Below, piece after piece: positions 60,645 through 64,000 of a stretch of 64,000 nucleotides of DNA. Below the pieces are notes generated by a model, which was not told where the DNA came from, did not search any database, and worked only from the letters and a program-made list of their open reading frames with translations. A program made the position numbers and the translations under genes. Origin of the DNA: Siansivirga zeaxanthinifaciens CC-SAMT-1 (GTDB lineage: Bacteria > Bacteroidota > Bacteroidia > Flavobacteriales > Flavobacteriaceae); the NCBI RefSeq assembly GCF_000941055.1, contig NZ_CP007202.1, positions 1,608,001 to 1,672,000 of the forward strand, in the 5' to 3' direction. Position 1 is the first letter of the stretch; each line of letters starts with the position of its first letter.

Positions 60645-61307
60645 TTAATTAAAAATGAATTCGTCTTTTGCAATACTCATATTTTTTAAATCGAGTTGTT
60701 CTAATTCATATTTAATGGTCATATAATCTTGAAAAGATAAACTGTCATGAAAATTACAAATAAGAACACATTCGTTATCGTTCGATTTTTGTTTTAAAAA
60801 AGCTTTGAAAGTATCTTTATTCAGATTGGAAACTTTGTCGGTTGGGGTTGTAATCGTTATGTTATCTAAACTGAAAAAACGTACCTCATTTAAGTTGCCC
60901 TCTAATTTTAAAGAATCGGTTTTAATATTATGGTAATAAACATCTGTAAACTCAATAAAACCGAGATTATTCTTGCTTAAATCGTTGCAGGTAAAATAGT
61001 TTTTAGCGTCTTTATTTTTATGTATTTCTGCATTTCTTTTTTTATTCTGAAGAAAAATAATCTGCGGAATGGCTTCTTTTAAAGTTAAGCGTTTGTCAAC
61101 GTTTATTAGCCAATTGGTGGTGCTAATAAGGTTTTTTCGGTTTAATTCTACATGCTCTGGAAGCGTTTCATTGTAAAACAAATACGCAGCAGAAACATCC
61201 TGTATTTTTGAAATTTTACTAGTAGGAATTTCGGGAAGGACTACCGTTTTGTTTTTTCCGCAGGAAACCAAAAGAAACAACGTTATAATCAAAGAGGCAG
61301 TTTTCAT
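60645..61307 (-). CDS. hypothetical lipoprotein between folP and cdaA
   Basis: 220 residues. The signal ends LFLLVSC (cysteine near residue 16), so it is lipidated. The mature part has alternating strands and helices: TSKISKIQDVSAAYLFYN, LISTTNWLINVDKRLTLKEA, VLICNFHDSLSFQDYMTIKYELEQL; the last stretch resembles in pattern the periplasmic domain of ExbD-like proteins, but this is weak. It begins one base after folP's stop. Its position suggests co-expression with CdaA. Function unknown. Confidence 0.65.
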   Translation of the reverse strand: MKTASLIITLFLLVSCGKNKTVVLPEIPTSKISKIQDVSAAYLFYNETLPEHVELNRKNLISTTNWLINVDKRLTLKEAIPQIIFLQNKKRNAEIHKNKDAKNYFTCNDLSKNNLGFIEFTDVYYHNIKTDSLKLEGNLNEVRFFSLDNITITTPTDKVSNLNKDTFKAFLKQKSNDNECVLICNFHDSLSFQDYMTIKYELEQLDLKNMSIAKDEFIFN

Positions 61308-61308
61308 G

Positions 61309-62133
61309 TTAAGCGTTTAAATGTTCTATTAATTTAATGGTTTCTATAGCCTCTTTTACATCATGAACACGCAAAATCGAGGCGCCTTTATGTAAAGCAA
61401 TGGTATTTAATACGGTGGTTCCATTTAATGCTTCGGTAGGTGTTGTGTTTAAAGTTTTGTAAATCATAGATTTTCTTGAAACACCTGCTAAAATTGGTTT
61501 TTCAATTATTTTAAATACTTCTAAATGCTTCAGAAGTTCGAAATTTTGTTCGGTTGTTTTAGCAAATCCAAAGCCCGGATCTACAATAATATCGATAATA
61601 CCTAATGCTTTTGCAGCGGCTATTCTTTCAGAAAAATAAAATAAAATATCTTTAAGTAAATCGCTGTAATCGGTTTGCTGTTGCATGGTTTGCGGCGTTC
61701 CTTTCATATGCATCATAATGTAAGGCACTCGTAAATTAGCGACGGTTTGTAGCATTTGGGTATCTAGTTTTCCTGCAGAAATATCGTTAATTAAGGCAGC
61801 TCCAGCTTCAATACTATGTTTTGCCACAAGACTTCTAAAAGTATCGATTGATAAAAGCGCTTCGGGAAATTCTTTCGTTATTAACTCCACCATAGGAATA
61901 ATGCGCTTTAACTCGGTTTCCTCACTAACAAAATCGGCATTTGGTCGCGAACTGTAAGCGCCAACATCGATAAAAGTAGCGCCTTCAAGAAGCATTTTAT
62001 TAACATGATTTAAAATAGATGCTTCATTTTTATGTGCACCACCATCGTAAAATGAATCGGGTGTAATGTTTAAAATGCCCATGACTTTTGGGCTAGATAA
62101 ATCGATGAGTGTTCCTTTGCAATTTATAGTCAT
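61309..62133 (-). CDS. folP: dihydropteroate synthase
   Basis: 274-residue TIM-barrel enzyme joining p-aminobenzoate to dihydropterin pyrophosphate, the sulfonamide target. Motifs: VMGILNITPDSFYDGG, the DVGAYSSRPNA (Ser/Thr-Arg-Pro) loop, LINDISAG, MMHMKGTPQTM, IIVDPGFGFAKT and LAGVSRKSMI. The C-terminal ILRVHDVKEA places the basic RVH. It is the first gene of folP / lipoprotein / cdaA. Chromosomal housekeeping form, not a plasmid-borne sul gene. Confidence 0.96.
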   Translation of the reverse strand: MTINCKGTLIDLSSPKVMGILNITPDSFYDGGAHKNEASILNHVNKMLLEGATFIDVGAYSSRPNADFVSEETELKRIIPMVELITKEFPEALLSIDTFRSLVAKHSIEAGAALINDISAGKLDTQMLQTVANLRVPYIMMHMKGTPQTMQQQTDYSDLLKDILFYFSERIAAAKALGIIDIIVDPGFGFAKTTEQNFELLKHLEVFKIIEKPILAGVSRKSMIYKTLNTTPTEALNGTTVLNTIALHKGASILRVHDVKEAIETIKLIEHLNA

Positions 62134-62349
62134 AAGTTTATAGCCTCTAATTGATATTTTTTTAAGATAAGGCTTTTATTTTTTATAGAAATTGAGATAA
62201 TAATAGCTTAACCATGCTATTTAAAATTATGTAAAATTAATTATTTGTGCATTGGCGACAACAATTATCTATTAATTATTAAAGTTTATACAACAGGTTT
62301 TGCACTTTAAACAATTTAAGCGAAATTTACGCAAAATTCAATTTAATAC

Positions 62350-62886
62350 ATGCAAGATACTTCAAAACAATACGACGCTGTTATAGATACCTGTAAAGGT
62401 TTATTTATTAAAAAAATGTCCGATTACGGAAGTGCCTGGCGTATTTTACGTTTGCCCTCGTTAACCGACCAGATTTTTATTAAAGCACAGCGTATTCGTG
62501 GACTTCAGGAAAACGATGTAAGAAAGGTTGATGAAGGCGAAGTAAGTGAGTTTATTGGCATTATAAATTATTCGATAATGGCCTTAATTCAGTTAGAAAA
62601 AGGCGTGGCAGAACAACCCGATTTATCTACCGAAGAAGCTGCAAAATTGTATGAAAAGCAAGTGGCAATCACCAAAAAACTGATGGAAGATAAAAATCAT
62701 GACTATGGTGAAGCTTGGCGCGATATGCGTGTAAGTAGTTTAACCGACTTAATTTTGCAAAAGTTACTACGTGTAAAACAAATTGAAGATAATAAAGGTA
62801 AAACATTGGTTAGTGAAGGAATTGATGCTAACTATCAAGATATGATTAATTATGCGGTTTTTGCATTAATTCATTTAAACGAATAA
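62350..62886 (+). CDS. DUF1599 protein, internally duplicated
   Basis: 178 residues made of two homologous halves. The first has KKMSDYGSAWRILRLPSLTDQI and INYSIMALIQLE; the second has KNHDYGEAWRDMRVSSLTDLI and INYAVFALIHLN. The shared pattern is a helical nucleotide-pyrophosphohydrolase-like fold with acidic and aromatic residues. It begins a two-gene unit with the DoxX-like gene (one-base gap). Function unknown; the family is annotated as DUF1599. Confidence 0.85.
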   Translation: MQDTSKQYDAVIDTCKGLFIKKMSDYGSAWRILRLPSLTDQIFIKAQRIRGLQENDVRKVDEGEVSEFIGIINYSIMALIQLEKGVAEQPDLSTEEAAKLYEKQVAITKKLMEDKNHDYGEAWRDMRVSSLTDLILQKLLRVKQIEDNKGKTLVSEGIDANYQDMINYAVFALIHLNE

Positions 62887-62887
62887 C

Positions 62888-63994
62888 ATGAAAATTTTAG
62901 TAGCATTAAGTAGAATATTTGTTGGTGTATTATTTATTATTTCCGGATTAATAAAATTAAACGACCCGTTAGGGTTTTCTTATAAACTGCAAGAATATTT
63001 TAGTGCAGAGGTTTTAAATATCCCATTTTTAGAGCCCTATGCCTTAGCTATATCTGTTTTAGTTGTAATTTTTGAAGTGGTTTTAGGAGTGTTTTTACTT
63101 ATAGGTTACAAACCAAAATTTACGGTATGGAGTCTTTTGGCTATGATTGTGTTTTTTACCTTTTTAACCTTTTATTCGGCGTATTTCGATAAGGTAAAAG
63201 ACTGCGGATGTTTTGGTGATGCATTAAAATTAACACCTTGGGAGAGTTTTACAAAAGACGTGGTATTGTTGTTTTTTATTCTCATTTTATTTTTTGGAAT
63301 AAAATATATTACGCCTGTTTTTAGTAAGTTACAAACCACGGTTCTAGCACTACTAGCTTTTATTTTTAGTTTATGGTTAGGATTTCATGTTTTAGAACAT
63401 TTACCTGTAATAGATTTTAGAGGCTATGCCATTGGAAAAAATATTGAAGAAGGCATGACTATTCCAGACGATGCCCAAAAACCAATTATAGAATACGCAT
63501 GGAAGTTTCATGTTAACGGAGAAGATAAGGTCATTACCACCAACGGTGATTACCCTACAGTTGATGGTAAATTTGTAAGTGTAGAAACTAAAATAATTGA
63601 TGAAGGTTACCAACCACCAATTTACGATTTCTCGATAGAAAGTGAAGATGAAGATTTAACAACTCAATATTTATCAGAAGAAAATCTAATTGTAATCGTG
63701 TCTTACAGTTTAGAAAAAATAGAAAAAGCAGGCGCCGAAAAATTAAAAGCTCTTTCCGAACGAGCTCTTAAAATGGGATACAAAGTCATTGGTTTAACCG
63801 CATCTGGCGCCGATACCAAAGCAAAAATTAAATCGACCTATAATTTGAATTTCGATTTCTATCTCTGCGACGAAAAAGCTTTAAAAACCATTGTTCGTTC
63901 CAATCCGGGGGTTATAGAATTAGATAAAGGTACAGTTAAACAAAAATTACACTGGAACGATTTCGAAGATTTAAAATTACCTAAAGTTAACTAA
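62888..63994 (+). CDS. DoxX/MauE-like membrane protein of BT_3928 family
   Basis: 368 residues. First half: four helices with the DoxX/MauE-type SRIFVGVLFIISGLIKLNDPLGF and KVKDCGCFGDALKLTPWESF, whose CGCFGD motif is shared with MauE and thiol-disulfide related membrane proteins. Second half: about 180 residues with FSIESEDEDLTTQYL and YKVIGLTASG, a thioredoxin-like domain lacking a CxxC pair. I recall the name BT_3928 family. A role in envelope redox is possible from the CGC motif. The stop lies seven bases from the window end. Confidence 0.85.
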   Translation: MKILVALSRIFVGVLFIISGLIKLNDPLGFSYKLQEYFSAEVLNIPFLEPYALAISVLVVIFEVVLGVFLLIGYKPKFTVWSLLAMIVFFTFLTFYSAYFDKVKDCGCFGDALKLTPWESFTKDVVLLFFILILFFGIKYITPVFSKLQTTVLALLAFIFSLWLGFHVLEHLPVIDFRGYAIGKNIEEGMTIPDDAQKPIIEYAWKFHVNGEDKVITTNGDYPTVDGKFVSVETKIIDEGYQPPIYDFSIESEDEDLTTQYLSEENLIVIVSYSLEKIEKAGAEKLKALSERALKMGYKVIGLTASGADTKAKIKSTYNLNFDFYLCDEKALKTIVRSNPGVIELDKGTVKQKLHWNDFEDLKLPKVN

Positions 63995-64000
63995 CGCTAA

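Noticed and set aside
1..64000. Prophage, integrative element, toxin-antitoxin, defence island
   Set aside because: No integrase, transposase, phage structural, restriction or nuclease-effector gene is visible and composition is uniform across the window.

Overview
The window is AT-rich chromosomal DNA from a member of the Bacteroidota, most likely a marine-type Flavobacteriaceae. The evidence is the recurring TAnnTTTG -7 promoter element in front of genes, absent or weak Shine-Dalgarno sites, a TonB-dependent receptor, many lipoproteins with short signal peptides, families typical of the phylum (DUF4252, DUF4293, DUF3810, DUF1599, the BT_3928 family, a Rho with a long disordered insert, a 950-residue CarB), and a tRNA-Glu without encoded CCA. 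I see no rRNA, prophage, transposase, CRISPR array or conjugative gene. Gene density is high and most genes are housekeeping.

Layout. 1-5.3 kb: the 3' end of mtaB, a lipoprotein, a degenerate GNAT-like protein, an alpha/beta hydrolase, a lytic transglycosylase and a cardiolipin synthase. 5.5-8.7 kb: rpmH (53 codons) and a short carB. 8.7-11 kb: the operon satD / DUF3307 / thioesterase, read leftward from a promoter made of two tandem palindromes. 11-20 kb: rmuC, then a vitamin B12 uptake locus: a leftward btuFCD-like ABC transporter, a 35-codon membrane ORF, a cobalamin riboswitch and a BtuB-like receptor, followed by a convergent S41 peptidase / Dph6-like ATPase pair. 20-22.5 kb: an ECF sigma factor with a membrane partner and two DUF4252 proteins. 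22.5-34 kb: purB, a monohaem-type protein, a glycosyltransferase, a J-domain/KTSC protein, an ABC-F ATPase, a transglutaminase-like protein, a sirtuin, TrmH and a DEAD-box helicase. 34-40 kb: LysR regulator and the hutHUI histidine-degradation operon. 40-48.7 kb: Ste24-type protease, SpoU methyltransferase, DUF6503 lipoprotein, DUF3810, pepD, an ACT protein, yidD, cysS and folE. 48.8-56.5 kb: a Trp-repeat lipoprotein with an outer-membrane FadL-like protein, proS, tRNA-Glu, rpsT, a small acidic protein, rho and DUF4293. 56.6-64 kb: an interspersed repeat, a phosphodiesterase, truA, an ABC exporter, cdaA, a lipoprotein, folP, DUF1599 and a DoxX-like protein.

How genes work together. The clearest units are B12 import (receptor under riboswitch control plus periplasmic-binding-protein transporter), histidine to formiminoglutamate (hutH, hutU, hutI), folate and c-di-AMP genes in one operon (folP, lipoprotein, cdaA), and the sigma/anti-sigma-like/DUF4252 envelope module. 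The least ordinary items are the satD promoter/operator, the structured repeat at about 56.6 kb with a diverged second copy at about 44.1 kb, the 15-bp tandem repeat encoding NWGWN units, and the 35-residue membrane ORF beside the riboswitch. I found no clear new multigene defence or biosynthetic system.
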